DNA of 64,000 bases, taken from Sphingomonas asaccharolytica NBRC 15499 (GTDB lineage Bacteria; Pseudomonadota; Alphaproteobacteria; Sphingomonadales; Sphingomonadaceae). Where the stretch lies: contig NZ_BCYU01000009.1 of NCBI RefSeq assembly GCF_001598355.1, positions 1 to 64,000 of the forward strand, written 5' to 3'. Position 1 is the stretch's first letter. Each line of letters starts with the position of its first letter. The notes below the pieces were generated by a model. It was not told where the DNA came from. It searched no databases and saw nothing but the letters and a program-made list of their open reading frames with translations. A program made the translations under genes and the position numbers. This document shows, in pieces, positions 16,496 to 25,606 of the stretch.

Positions 16496-17254
16496 ATGAG
16501 TCCGACCCTTTCCCTCCTCTTCGCGTTCGGCGCGGGCGCTGTCGGCGGCGCGATGAACGCATTGGCCGGGGGTGGGACGTTCGCGACCTTGCCGTCGCTG
16601 CTCGCGCTGGGCATCCCGGCCAACGCCGCCAATGCGACCTCGAACGTCGCTTTGCTACCAGGCGCGGGGATGAGCGCCTGGGCGTTTCGCGACGAGCTCG
16701 GGCCGGTGGGCGGCGTCGGGGTTCGGACATTGTCGGCGATCACGTTCGTCGGCGGGCTGGCCGGGAGCGTGCTGCTGGTGCTGACTCCCAGCCATGCGTT
16801 CGATGTGATCATCCCCTGGCTGGTGCTCTATGCCTTTATCGTGCTGGCGTTCGGCAAGCGCGCGGCATCGTGGTTGCGCGACCGCGTGACGATCGGGCGC
16901 GGCAGCCTGATGGTCGTGCAGATGCTGCTCGGCATTTATGGCGGCTATTTCGGTGGCGGGGTCGGGTTGATGACGACGGCGACCTATGGCCTGCTCGCCG
17001 GACATACGCCGCGCGAATTGTTCGCGCCGCGCACGTTGATGCTGGCGGTCGCCAATCTGGCCGCGGCATTCGTCTTCATCGCCGCCGGGATGGTGCGCTG
17101 GATCGCGTGCCTGCCGATGCTGGCGGGATCGATCCTCGGCGGCTGGGCGGGCGCGCATATCGGCAAGAGACTGCCTGCATCCGCGGTGCGCGTGTGGACG
17201 TTGCTGGTGACGGGTGTGACGACGATCGTATTCTTCGCACGCGCTTACGGCTAG
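16496..17254 (+). CDS. TSUP (TauE/SafE) family permease
   Basis: A 252-residue inner-membrane protein with seven to eight hydrophobic segments. The family repeat is visible twice: GGAMNALAGGGTFATLPSLLALGIPANAANATSN near the N-terminus and GGYFGGGVGLMTTATYGLLAG in the second half. TSUP proteins export sulfite, sulfoacetate and related anions. It lies 53 bp before a cytochrome b gene and a sulfite-oxidase-fold molybdoenzyme on the same strand, which supports a link to sulfur oxyanions (inference from context). Confidence 0.9.
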   Translation: MSPTLSLLFAFGAGAVGGAMNALAGGGTFATLPSLLALGIPANAANATSNVALLPGAGMSAWAFRDELGPVGGVGVRTLSAITFVGGLAGSVLLVLTPSHAFDVIIPWLVLYAFIVLAFGKRAASWLRDRVTIGRGSLMVVQMLLGIYGGYFGGGVGLMTTATYGLLAGHTPRELFAPRTLMLAVANLAAAFVFIAAGMVRWIACLPMLAGSILGGWAGAHIGKRLPASAVRVWTLLVTGVTTIVFFARAYG

Positions 17255-17307
17255 ACGAAGCGACGATCGCATGTAACCGATCGGGCGTATCGTTCGAAGG
17301 AATCGAC

Positions 17308-18111
17308 ATGGACGAACCGACCGCCCCTCCCGATCCATCCGCCAAGCCGCCCGCCGCGACGGGCACCGTTTACCGCCACCGGCTGGCGACGCGGATTTGG
17401 CATTGGATCAACGCGATCGCGATCTTCATCATGATCGGCAGCGGCATCGGCATATTGAACGCGCATCCCCGGCTCTATTGGGGTCAATATGGCGCCAATT
17501 TCGACCATGCCTGGCTCGATCTGAGGCCATATGGCAATATCCTTCGATCGGGCTGGCTGACGATCCCGGCCGGCTACAATCTGGCTATTTCGCGGCGCTG
17601 GCATCTGCTGTTCGCGCTGGTGCTCGCCTTCGGGCTGCTCGTGTTCATGATCGCCAGCCTGATCAACCGTCATTTCCAGCGCGACCTGCGCGTTCGCGCC
17701 AGGGAAATCGGACCGCGCTATCTCTGGGCCGACCTGCTCGCCCATCTGCGCTTCGATTTCCACAATCCCGACGATCCGGCGGCCTATAACACCCTCCAGA
17801 AGCTCGCTTATGTCGGCGCGATCTTCGTGCTGATCCCGCTGATGATCTTCACCGGGCTGGCCATGTCGCCAGGAATGGACGCGGCGTGGCCATGGCTGAT
17901 CGAGCTGTTCGGCGGGCGCCAGTCGGCGCGGTCGATCCATTTCATCGCGGCGAGCGGGATCGTACTGTTCGTCATCGTCCACCTGACCCTGGTGGTGCTG
18001 GCCGGGCCGATCGAGGAGATATGGTCGATGATCACCGGCCGCTGGACCTTGCCCACGGCACCACCCGAACCGCCGCCCGCCGCGCACGCCGAACCAGAGG
18101 CCGCCGAATGA
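17308..18111 (+). CDS. Cytochrome b561-type membrane subunit
   Basis: A 267-residue membrane protein with four main transmembrane helices. Candidate haem-ligating histidines lie in RIWHWINAIAIF (His32), RRWHLLFALVLAFG, and IHFIAASGIVLFVIVHL, typical of di-haem cytochrome b/b6-like subunits. A proline-rich cytoplasmic N-terminus and C-terminus flank the core. The ATG at 17308 follows GAAGG by 7 bp. Its stop overlaps the start of the molybdoenzyme gene (ATGA), so both are made together; it probably passes electrons between the quinone pool and that enzyme. Confidence 0.9.
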   Translation: MDEPTAPPDPSAKPPAATGTVYRHRLATRIWHWINAIAIFIMIGSGIGILNAHPRLYWGQYGANFDHAWLDLRPYGNILRSGWLTIPAGYNLAISRRWHLLFALVLAFGLLVFMIASLINRHFQRDLRVRAREIGPRYLWADLLAHLRFDFHNPDDPAAYNTLQKLAYVGAIFVLIPLMIFTGLAMSPGMDAAWPWLIELFGGRQSARSIHFIAASGIVLFVIVHLTLVVLAGPIEEIWSMITGRWTLPTAPPEPPPAAHAEPEAAE

Positions 18112-18866
18112 CTCTCCTCACGCGACGCTCGCTCGTCACCGGCGGCGCGCTTGGCGCCGGGCTGCTGCTGTCGGGCTGCGACAAGCTCGCCCAGCAACCC
18201 GGCTTTCGCCGCATCCTGTTCTCGGGCGAAAAGATCAACATGGGCCTGCAGCGCGCGCTGATGGACCGCAACGCGCTCGCTCCCGAGTTTCGCCCCGACC
18301 AGATGTCGCCGGTGTTCCGCACCAACGGCAATTCCAACCCGAACACCACCGATTACAACCGCCACGTCGCCGAGAATTTCGCCAATTGGCGGCTCGAGGT
18401 GGGCGGGCTGGTCGACCGGCCGCTGCGCCTGAGCCTGCCCGATATCGGTGCCTTCCCGCAACGCGCGCAGATTACCCGCCACGATTGCGTCGAGGGATGG
18501 AGCGCGATCGGCAAGTGGCAGGGGCCGATGCTCGGCAACGTGCTGAAGGCGGCGGGTGTGCGCAATTCGGCGCGCTACATCGTCTTCACCTGCGCCGATT
18601 TGTGGAGCGGCGCGCCCTATTACGAATCGATCGACATGGTCGACGCCTTTCACCCCCAGACGATCCTGGCCTGGGCAATGAACGACAAGCGCGTCTCGGT
18701 CGGCCATGGCGCGCCGATCCGGCTCAGGGTCGAGCGGCATCTCGGCTACAAGAACGCCAAATACGTCATGCGGATCGACGCCGTCGCCAGCCTGGCCGGG
18801 ATCGGCCTGGGCAAAGGCGGCTATTGGGAAGATCATGTCAATTACGACTGGTATGCGGGGATTTGA
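18108..18866 (+). CDS. Sulfite-oxidase-fold molybdopterin oxidoreductase, exported
   Basis: A 252-residue molybdenum enzyme of the SUOX fold. The molybdenum-binding cysteine is Cys127 in RHDCVEGWSAIGKW. The N-terminus TRRSLVTGGALGAGLLLSGC carries a twin-arginine motif and also a lipobox-like SGC, so it is exported folded with its cofactor and may be lipid-anchored. Coupled by a 4-base overlap to the cytochrome b gene, it resembles the MsrP/MsrQ or sulfite-dehydrogenase arrangement, though MsrQ is a different membrane protein. Substrate uncertain: sulfite oxidation or sulfoxide reduction are both possible. Confidence 0.88.
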   Translation: MTLLTRRSLVTGGALGAGLLLSGCDKLAQQPGFRRILFSGEKINMGLQRALMDRNALAPEFRPDQMSPVFRTNGNSNPNTTDYNRHVAENFANWRLEVGGLVDRPLRLSLPDIGAFPQRAQITRHDCVEGWSAIGKWQGPMLGNVLKAAGVRNSARYIVFTCADLWSGAPYYESIDMVDAFHPQTILAWAMNDKRVSVGHGAPIRLRVERHLGYKNAKYVMRIDAVASLAGIGLGKGGYWEDHVNYDWYAGI

Positions 18867-18928
18867 TCCGGCCTGAGGTGTCGTCAGGTCTTTTCGCGGC
18901 CGCATTCAAGCGATAGCAGCGATCCTCT

Positions 18929-20161
18929 ATGGCCCTGATCGATCTGTTCTTCACGCGCGCGTTCAAGCGCGGCACGCTTTCCGTCACTTATGCCGACGGC
19001 ACGACCAAGTCGTTCGGCACGGCGGACCCCGATTATCCGGATGTCGCGATCCGCTTCACCACCAAGAGCGTGCCGGGGCAAATCGTCCGCAATCCGGCAC
19101 TCGGCGTGTCGGAAGCGTTCATGCACGGCCGCATGGTGATCGAGCGCGGCGACCTCATGCAATTGCTCACCCTGGCGACCAAGAACAATCGCTGGGAGGA
19201 CGCGACCGGCGCGCTCGACCCCGGCCTGGTCGCCAAGGCGGTGGTCGGGGTCAAGCGCAAGCTCGACCAGTTCAACCGTGCGCGCGCGGCGCGAGCCAAC
19301 GTCAAGCATCATTACGACATCGGCAACGCGCTCTACGATCTCTTCCTCGATGCCGACCGCCAATATAGCTGCGCCTATTTCGTCGACCCCGACGAAAGCC
19401 TCGAACAGGCCCAGCTCGACAAGAAGGCGCATATCGCCGCCAAGCTCGCGCTCAAGCCGGGCATGCGCGTGCTCGATATCGGCTGCGGCTGGGGCGGGAT
19501 GGCGCTCTATCTGCACCAGACTTACGGCGTCGACGTCCTTGGCATCACGCTCAGCGACGAACAGATCGTCACCGCCAAGCAGCGCGCGCTCGACGCCGGC
19601 GTCGCCGACCACGTCAAGTTCGAGCTGATCGACTATCGCCATTTGACCGGCACGTTCGACCGCATCGTCTCGGTCGGCATGTTCGAGCATGTCGGCCCGC
19701 CGCAATATCGCACGTTTTTCCGCAAATGCCGCGAGCTGCTCAGCGACGACGGCGTGATGCTGCTGCACACGATCGGCCGCGCCGGCGGGGCTGGGGTGAC
19801 CGACGAATTCACCGCCAAGTACATCTTTCCCGGCGGCTATATCCCGGCGCTGTCGGAGATCGCCAAGGGCTATGAAGGCCTGCGCTATTACATGACCGAC
19901 CTGGAGGTACTGCGCCTCCATTACGGCTACACGCTCCGGCATTGGTACGACCGTACCGTCGCCAATCGCGACAAGATCATCGCGCTGTACGACGAGCCCT
20001 TCTACAATATGTGGATCTTCTACCTCGCCGGCTCGTGCACCAGTTTCCTCTATGGCGGGATGGTCAATTACCAGCTGCAGTTCGCGCGCAACCGCGACGC
20101 GCTGCCGATCACGCGCGATTATATGGGCGACGAGGAGCGGCGAATCGCGGCGAAGGTTTGA
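18929..20161 (+). CDS. cfa: Cyclopropane-fatty-acyl-phospholipid synthase
   Basis: A 410-residue SAM-dependent enzyme that adds a methylene bridge across double bonds of membrane phospholipid acyl chains. The N-terminal lipid-binding domain (about 1-120) precedes the Rossmann methyltransferase domain with VLDIGCGWGG at about 182-191 and the GMFEHVG block. The C-terminal SCTSFLYGGMVNYQLQ is typical. It acts at the inner face of the inner membrane. It follows the molybdoenzyme by 62 bp but is functionally separate. Other members of this fold (tuberculostearic-type methyltransferases) are less likely. Confidence 0.92.
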   Translation: MALIDLFFTRAFKRGTLSVTYADGTTKSFGTADPDYPDVAIRFTTKSVPGQIVRNPALGVSEAFMHGRMVIERGDLMQLLTLATKNNRWEDATGALDPGLVAKAVVGVKRKLDQFNRARAARANVKHHYDIGNALYDLFLDADRQYSCAYFVDPDESLEQAQLDKKAHIAAKLALKPGMRVLDIGCGWGGMALYLHQTYGVDVLGITLSDEQIVTAKQRALDAGVADHVKFELIDYRHLTGTFDRIVSVGMFEHVGPPQYRTFFRKCRELLSDDGVMLLHTIGRAGGAGVTDEFTAKYIFPGGYIPALSEIAKGYEGLRYYMTDLEVLRLHYGYTLRHWYDRTVANRDKIIALYDEPFYNMWIFYLAGSCTSFLYGGMVNYQLQFARNRDALPITRDYMGDEERRIAAKV

Positions 20162-20206
20162 GGGCCGCCGGCCGCACATGCCGACGGTAGAGGGGCGTGG
20201 AGCGGC

Positions 20207-21451
20207 CTAGGCCGCCTTGCGCAGCTCCAGTTCGAGCCGGTTCCAGATATCGACCAGCGCCTTGGTGAGGTCGCGCATCATCGCTTCGTCATGCGCGGGG
20301 CCGGGCGTGAAGCGCAGGCGCTCGGTGCCGCGCGGCACGGTCGGGTAGTTGATCGGCTGAACATAGACGCCGTATTCAGCGAGCAGGATGTCGCTGATCC
20401 GCTTCGCCTTGACCGGATCGCCGACCATCAGCGGCACGATATGGGTGTCGCCAGGCAGCACCGGCAGACCCACTTCGGCCAGCATTGCCTTTAGCATCCT
20501 GGCCGATGCCTGTTGCCCGTCGCGCTCGGCGGTCGACGCCTTGAGATGGCGCACGCTTGCCAGGACGCCGGCGACCAGCACCGGCGACAGCGAGGTGGTG
20601 AAGATGAACCCCGGCGCATAGCTGCGGATCACGTCGATGATCGTCTGGTCGGCAGCGATATAGCCGCCCATCACGCCGAATGCCTTGCCCAGCGTCCCCT
20701 CGATGATCGTGATGCGGTCGGCAACGCCATCGCGCTCGGAAATGCCGCCGCCGCGCGGGCCGTACATGCCGACGGCATGGACCTCGTCGAGATAGGTCAG
20801 CGCATTATATTTGTCGGCAAGGTCGCAGATCGCCGCCAGCGGGGCGATATCGCCTTCCATCGAATAGACGCTCTCGAACGCGATCAGCTTGGGCGCGTTG
20901 GGGTCTTCGGCGGCGAGCAATTGTTCGAGATGCGCGACGTCATTGTGGCGGAAGACGCGCTTGTCGCAGCCCGAATTGCGGATGCCGGCGATCATCGAGG
21001 CGTGGTTGAGCTCGTCCGAGAAGATGATGCAGCCGGGCAGGATCTTGCCTAGGGTCGCCAAGGTCGCCTCGTTCGAGACATAGCCACTGGTGAACAGCAG
21101 CGCGCCTTCCTTGCCGTGCAGGTCGGCCAACTCGTTCTCGAGATCGACATGGTAATGCGTATTGCCGCCGATGTTGCGCGTGCCGCCCGAGCCCGCGCCG
21201 ACATCGTGCAGCGCCTCTTCCATCGCCGCGATCACCTTGGGATGCTGGCCCATCGCCAGATAATCGTTCGAGCACCACACCGTGATCGGCATCGGCCCGT
21301 TATGTCCCGCGAAACACCGCGCGTTAGGAAACATGCCCTTGTTGCGCAAAATGTCGATGAACACGCGATACCGCCCCTCGGCATGCAGCCGGTCGATCGC
21401 CTGGGTGAATACCCGCGAATAATCGACGGGCCGCGCGGTGGAATCGCTCAT
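20207..21451 (-). CDS. hemA: 5-aminolevulinate synthase
   Basis: A 414-residue PLP enzyme joining glycine and succinyl-CoA to 5-aminolevulinate, the first step of haem synthesis by the C4 (Shemin) route used by alphaproteobacteria. The PLP lysine is Lys256 ([11 protein letters not shown]); Asp222 and His225 (LDEVHAVG) contact the cofactor, and the glycine-rich [12 protein letters not shown] is at 85-96. ATG 21451 is chosen; longer in-frame readings upstream pass into murI-region sequence. The stop codon lies inside a 14-bp perfect palindrome, GCGGCCTAGGCCGC (20202-20215), between convergent cfa and hemA. Confidence 0.96.
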   Translation of the reverse strand: MSDSTARPVDYSRVFTQAIDRLHAEGRYRVFIDILRNKGMFPNARCFAGHNGPMPITVWCSNDYLAMGQHPKVIAAMEEALHDVGAGSGGTRNIGGNTHYHVDLENELADLHGKEGALLFTSGYVSNEATLATLGKILPGCIIFSDELNHASMIAGIRNSGCDKRVFRHNDVAHLEQLLAAEDPNAPKLIAFESVYSMEGDIAPLAAICDLADKYNALTYLDEVHAVGMYGPRGGGISERDGVADRITIIEGTLGKAFGVMGGYIAADQTIIDVIRSYAPGFIFTTSLSPVLVAGVLASVRHLKASTAERDGQQASARMLKAMLAEVGLPVLPGDTHIVPLMVGDPVKAKRISDILLAEYGVYVQPINYPTVPRGTERLRFTPGPAHDEAMMRDLTKALVDIWNRLELELRKAA

Positions 21452-21648
21452 GAACTGCGCCAATAACGTGGGTTTTGCCGATTTTCCATGGGTAAGACGT
21501 GCAAAAGCTGCAATCGCGACGCTGCTTTGGGTCAACGCAAGTGTCGCATTGCCATGGTATAGAGCGAGTCGTCGCCGGCGTTCACGGGTCCGAACGGGCC
21601 GGGCGATCGAGAGCAGGAACGCTCCCGCTTGCATTGTCGGAGCTTGCC

Positions 21649-21822
21649 ATGTCCGATCAGATCGGCCCCAAGGGCCAGGATATAGATTATCTCGCGCGGC
21701 GCGAAGCCCAGGAACGGATGGCCGCCGAGCTATCCGCCGATCCCTCCGCGCGCCACGCCCATCAAGTGCTGGCCGAGCAATATGCCCGGCGGCTGCGCGC
21801 GTCGCCCAGGTCCGTAGCCTAG
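21649..21822 (+). CDS. Small hypothetical protein, 57 residues
   Basis: A short, charged, soluble protein: [20 protein letters not shown], then a helical Ala/Arg-rich segment ending [15 protein letters not shown] lies 7 bp before ATG 21649, and the reading frame uses GC-rich third positions like its neighbours, which favours real coding. It faces the hemA promoter region on one side and converges on murI 4 bp away on the other. No family recognised; small proteins of this size and start are seen in sphingomonads, but no function can be given. Confidence 0.6.
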   Translation: MSDQIGPKGQDIDYLARREAQERMAAELSADPSARHAHQVLAEQYARRLRASPRSVA

Positions 21823-21825
21823 CAG

Positions 21826-22617
21826 CTAAAGCGACTCGGCGCGGTTGATACCGTAGCGCGCCAGCGACGGCGCGAGGTGGCGTTCGGCATCGCCGAACCG
21901 GGTGAAGACCGCACGATGCAGCGGCGTTTCGGGCCAGTCCTGTCCCTCGGTAAGGTGAGCGACTCGCCGCGCGATTCCCGGCGCCCCGTCGACAAAGCGC
22001 ACCGGATGCGGCGCGGCTTCGACGAGCTCGTCGCCGACCAGCGGGAAATGCGTGCAGGCATTGACCACGACATCGATGCGGTCGCCCCCGGGCTGGTCGA
22101 ACAGTCCGAAGATCGCCGCGCGATAGTCGGCGATCGGCCGCGCTTCCCCGTGGAGCTTGGCTTCGGCGAGTTCGACCAACGCGGCCGAGCCGTGGCGCAG
22201 GACGACGCAATCGCCGGCAAAGCGTGCCGCGAGATCGTCGACATAAGGCTGGCGCACCGTCGCGTCGGTGCCGAGCACGCCGATCACGCGCGTCTCGCTG
22301 ATGTCAGCCGCGGGCTTGATCGCCGGGACGGTACCGACGATCGGCAAATCGAGCGCGGCCCGCACCGCGCCGAGCGCGATGGTCGAGGCGGTATTGCACG
22401 CGATCACGATCAGCCGCGGATCGTAGCGTTCGGCCAGCCGACCAAGCAGCGCCGGGACGCGCGCGGCGATCTCCAGCTCGCTCTTGGTGCCATAGGGAAA
22501 TCCGGCCGAATCGGCGACATAGACCAGCGGCGCCCGAGGCAGCAGCGCCTGGGTGGCAGCGAGCACCGAAAGCCCGCCGACGCCGGAATCGAATAGTAAG
22601 AGGGGACGATCATCCAT
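21826..22617 (-). CDS. murI: Glutamate racemase
   Basis: A 263-residue cofactor-independent racemase that makes D-glutamate for peptidoglycan. The two catalytic cysteines are Cys74 (ACNTAST) and Cys188 (NACTHFPL), and the N-terminal [10 protein letters not shown] carries Asp10 and Ser11 of the active site. ATG 22617 overlaps no other gene. It is divergent from plsY across 131 bp containing an inverted repeat. Length is standard. Confidence 0.96.
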   Translation of the reverse strand: MDDRPLLLFDSGVGGLSVLAATQALLPRAPLVYVADSAGFPYGTKSELEIAARVPALLGRLAERYDPRLIVIACNTASTIALGAVRAALDLPIVGTVPAIKPAADISETRVIGVLGTDATVRQPYVDDLAARFAGDCVVLRHGSAALVELAEAKLHGEARPIADYRAAIFGLFDQPGGDRIDVVVNACTHFPLVGDELVEAAPHPVRFVDGAPGIARRVAHLTEGQDWPETPLHRAVFTRFGDAERHLAPSLARYGINRAESL

Positions 22618-22668
22618 AGTGTCGCGCCTCTAGGCCGTGTCCCCCAGGCCGGCAACGGCTGCGCCTCG

Positions 22669-22727
22669 GGATACATCCATTCTGATCGAGATGAGTAGCG
22701 CCAGCCAATGCGCTCGATTATGTATCC
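22669..22727. repeat. Nested inverted repeat ahead of plsY
   Basis: GGATACAT (22669-22676) and ATGTATCC (22720-22727) are perfect reverse complements, with ATCGAG (22685-22690) and CTCGAT (22713-22718) nested inside. The block ends 21 bp before the plsY start and lies in its expected leader. It could be an operator pair for the murI-plsY divergent region or an mRNA leader hairpin. No function is shown. Confidence 0.4.
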
Positions 22728-22748
22728 AGCCGATTGGGGGAGGTTCAC

Positions 22749-23357
22749 GTGGCGACGGAATATCTATGGGCAGCGCCGGCCGGCGCCATGCTGCTCGGTT
22801 ACCTTCTCGGCTCGATCCCGTTCGGTGTCCTACTGACCCGCGCGTTCGGCGCCGGCGACCTTCGCCAGATCGGGTCGGGCAATATCGGCGCGACCAACGT
22901 GTTGCGGACGGGGCGGAAGGGCCTGGCCGCCGCGACCTTGCTGCTCGATCTCGCCAAGGGTGCCGCCGCGGTGCTGATCGCCGGCTGGCTGTTCGACGGC
23001 TACCAGATTCCCGCCGCCGCGGCCGTTTTGCTCGGCCATTGCTATCCGGTCTGGCTCAAGTTCAAGGGCGGCAAGGGAGTCGCGACCTTGATGGGGATCG
23101 TGCTCGCGCTGCACTGGCCGATCGCGCTGGTCTATGCCCTGGTCTGGCTGGGCCTGCTTGCGGTGCTTCGCATCTCCTCGGTCGCGGGCATGGCCGCCGC
23201 GATCTCCACCCCGATCACGGCAGCGGTGCTGGGCGATTTCGACGCGGTGTTCCTGCTCGTCGCGCTGGCGCTGATCGTGTTGTGGAAGCATCGCGCCAAT
23301 GTCGAACGGCTGATTCAGGGCAACGAGCCGAGGATCGGCGCCAACAAGGATGGCTGA
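22749..23357 (+). CDS. plsY: Glycerol-3-phosphate acyltransferase PlsY
   Basis: A 202-residue inner-membrane enzyme with about five helices that transfers the acyl group from acyl-phosphate to glycerol-3-phosphate, giving lysophosphatidate. The three family motifs are visible: GSIPFG, GSGNIGATNVLRTGRKG, and GHCYPVWLKFKGGKGVAT. GTG 22749 is chosen because GGGGGAGG ends 5 bp upstream; a TTG at 22734 would lie inside that ribosome site. It uses the product of PlsX (13.2-14.2 kb). It overlaps dprA by 8 bases. Confidence 0.95.
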   Translation: MATEYLWAAPAGAMLLGYLLGSIPFGVLLTRAFGAGDLRQIGSGNIGATNVLRTGRKGLAAATLLLDLAKGAAAVLIAGWLFDGYQIPAAAAVLLGHCYPVWLKFKGGKGVATLMGIVLALHWPIALVYALVWLGLLAVLRISSVAGMAAAISTPITAAVLGDFDAVFLLVALALIVLWKHRANVERLIQGNEPRIGANKDG

Positions 23358-24429
23358 CCCGAGGCTTGCGCGGCTGCGGCTGATCCGCACCCCGACGATC
23401 GGCCCCGTTACTTATCGCCAGTTGCTGGCACGGTTCGGCAGCGCCGAGCGCGCGATCGAAGCCTTGCCCGATCTTGCCGCGCGCGGTGGCGGCAAGCCGC
23501 CCCGGATCGCCGACGCCGCGACCGTCGAGCGCGAAATCGCCCGCGTCGAGAAACTCGGCGCGCGCTATCTGTTCATCGACGATGCCGACTATCCGCCACT
23601 GCTCGCCGAGCTCGACAATGCGCCGGCGGGGATGACGATCCGGGGCGATACCGCGCTGTTCGCGCGCACCAGCGTCGCCATGGTCGGCGCGCGCAATGCC
23701 TCCGCCGCGGCATGCCGCTTCGCGCGCGGGCTGGCGGTCGAATTGGGACGCGAGGGCGTGGTGATCGTCTCCGGGCTGGCGCGCGGTCTCGACACCGCGG
23801 CGCATCAGGGATCGCTGGCGACCGGCACGATCGGGGTGATCGCGAGCGGCATCGACATCGCCTTTCCGCCGGAGAATCGCGCGTTGCAGGATCAGGTCGC
23901 CGAACAAGGCCTGCTGATCGCCGAGCAACCGCCGGGCAGCGAACCGCTGGCGCGCAACTTCCCGCATCGCAACCGCGTCATCGCCGGGTTGGCAACCGGG
24001 ACCGTCGTGGTCGAGGCGGCGCCGCGATCGGGATCGTTGATCACAGCGCGGCTGGCGGCGGAAGCAGGACGTGACGTCATGGCGGTACCCGGCAGCCCGC
24101 TCGAGCCGCGCGCGCAGGGCTGCAATTTGCTGATCCGCGAAGGCGCGACCCTGGTCCAGTCGGCCGCCGACATATTGGAGACGATCCGCCCGATCGACCC
24201 GCGCATGGTCCGCGCGCCGGCGAGTCCGTTTGACGGCCAGACCGGCGGCGAGCCGGGCGATGCCGAGCGCCGCGCGCTGATTGGCCTGCTCGGCCCGGTG
24301 CCGGTGGCAATCGACGAATTGATCCGCCAATCGGGATTGCCGCCCGCGACGGTCGCGCTGATCCTGCTCGAACTTGAGCTAGCCGGCCGGATCGAGCGGC
24401 ATGCGGGCGCCAGGATCAGCACGGTCTGA
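23350..24429 (+). CDS. dprA: DNA-processing protein DprA
   Basis: A 359-residue protein that loads RecA on incoming single-stranded DNA during natural transformation. The Rossmann-like core holds SVAMVGARNASAAACRFARG and the SGLARGLDTAAHQGSL signature; the segment PENRALQDQVAEQGLLIAEQPPGSEP is also typical. A winged-helix DML1-like domain follows at about residues 295-355. An N-terminal SAM-like part (1-70) is present. It overlaps plsY by 8 bases; that pairing is frequent in alphaproteobacteria and does not imply a shared pathway. Confidence 0.94.
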   Translation: MADPRLARLRLIRTPTIGPVTYRQLLARFGSAERAIEALPDLAARGGGKPPRIADAATVEREIARVEKLGARYLFIDDADYPPLLAELDNAPAGMTIRGDTALFARTSVAMVGARNASAAACRFARGLAVELGREGVVIVSGLARGLDTAAHQGSLATGTIGVIASGIDIAFPPENRALQDQVAEQGLLIAEQPPGSEPLARNFPHRNRVIAGLATGTVVVEAAPRSGSLITARLAAEAGRDVMAVPGSPLEPRAQGCNLLIREGATLVQSAADILETIRPIDPRMVRAPASPFDGQTGGEPGDAERRALIGLLGPVPVAIDELIRQSGLPPATVALILLELELAGRIERHAGARISTV

Positions 24430-24507
24430 CCGCGGTCCGCGGCGATAGCGCTTGCCCCGCGATACGCGGCTAGGCAGAATCGGCGACGGGCAGGCAGGGG
24501 ATTGGCG

Positions 24508-25176
24508 ATGGATCGCAAATTTTCGTTCAGCGAAGTGATCGGCGCGACCTTCGCGCTGATGGTGAGCGACCTTCCAATGGCCCTCGGCGCGATCGCCGTC
24601 ATCGCCGCGGCGTCGACCTTTCTCGACGTCACCTCGACCACGCTCTCCAACATCCTCGCGATCCCTGTGCTGGTGGCGCAATATTTCCTGATCCGCCGGT
24701 TGGTCGAGCGGCAGGGGCTGCAAATTGCCGATCGCCTGGGCGGGTTCGGATCGTTCTTCCTCCTGGGCATCGTCACCAGCCTGGGCGTCGCGTTCGGCTT
24801 CGTCCTGCTGATCCTGCCGGGCATCTATCTGAGTGCGCGCTGGTCGATGGCCAGCGCGGCATTGATAGCGGAGAATCAGGGATCGGGCCGGGCGATGGCG
24901 CGGAGTTGGGATGCGTCGCGCGATCATGTCCTGCCGATCGCGCTGACTTGGGCGTTGATCGTCGCGCCTCTCATCGCCGGCATGTTCGCGCTGGGGGGCG
25001 TCGGAGCTATGACTGAGCGCTCCGCCGGCGGCGTGCAGTTGGCGATCGTCGCGTGGGATGCGCTCTCCAACCTGCTGATCTACGCGTCGCAGGTCGCCGG
25101 CTGGTATTTTGGCGTGGCACTCTATCAATTGCTCGCCGCTCCGGCTGAAACTCGCTTGGACGAGGTATTTGCGTGA
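24508..25176 (+). CDS. Hypothetical multi-pass membrane protein
   Basis: A 222-residue protein with about five to six hydrophobic helices, preceded by a short polar start MDRKFSFSEVIGATFALM. The helix-loop LLILPGIYLSARWSMASAALIAENQGSGRAMARSWD resembles the conserved block of glycerophosphodiester-phosphodiesterase-associated membrane domains and similar DUF proteins, but no enzyme domain is present. ATG 24508 is preferred to TTG 24502. Its stop overlaps the GTG start of the next gene (GTGA), so the two membrane proteins are coupled. Function unknown. Confidence 0.75.
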   Translation: MDRKFSFSEVIGATFALMVSDLPMALGAIAVIAAASTFLDVTSTTLSNILAIPVLVAQYFLIRRLVERQGLQIADRLGGFGSFFLLGIVTSLGVAFGFVLLILPGIYLSARWSMASAALIAENQGSGRAMARSWDASRDHVLPIALTWALIVAPLIAGMFALGGVGAMTERSAGGVQLAIVAWDALSNLLIYASQVAGWYFGVALYQLLAAPAETRLDEVFA

Positions 25177-25547
25177 CTTCTAAATCCGCCCGCTGGCTGT
25201 TCCGCGGCGCAGCCATTTACGGCCTGATCATCCTGTTGCCGTTCTATTTCCTCGAGCGGCAGGTCGCGGCCCCGGCGACATCGCTCGACCATCCGATCTA
25301 TTATTACGGTTTCGTCGGTGCCGCCGCGGCGTGGCAAACGGTCTATTGGACGATCGGCGGCGACCCGCTGCGCTATCGCGCGTTCATGCCGCTGGCGGTA
25401 TTGGCCAAATTCGGTTTCTGGATTCCCAGTCTGATTCTATGGTTGAACGGACGCGCCCCGACCTCCACCTTTGTCGTGACGAACGGCGACCTCATCCTGG
25501 GGATTGCCTTCATCCTCGCCTGGCGGAGCCTCAAGGCCCCGGCTTGA
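25173..25547 (+). CDS. Hypothetical small membrane protein
   Basis: A 124-residue protein with four predicted hydrophobic helices and few charged residues. The GTG start at 25173 overlaps the previous stop by four bases. The sequence reads like a small DUF family of four-helix inner-membrane proteins, with an aromatic loop (LDHPIYYYGFVGAAAAWQTVYW) and a tryptophan-rich third helix. No catalytic or binding motif is seen. It lies 59 bp before topA on the same strand. Confidence 0.7.
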   Translation: MTSKSARWLFRGAAIYGLIILLPFYFLERQVAAPATSLDHPIYYYGFVGAAAAWQTVYWTIGGDPLRYRAFMPLAVLAKFGFWIPSLILWLNGRAPTSTFVVTNGDLILGIAFILAWRSLKAPA

Positions 25548-25606
25548 CGGGCATCATCGGGGCTCCCCATCCTCGCGCGTACACGTAAGGATCGCTTTTC
25601 ACCGCC

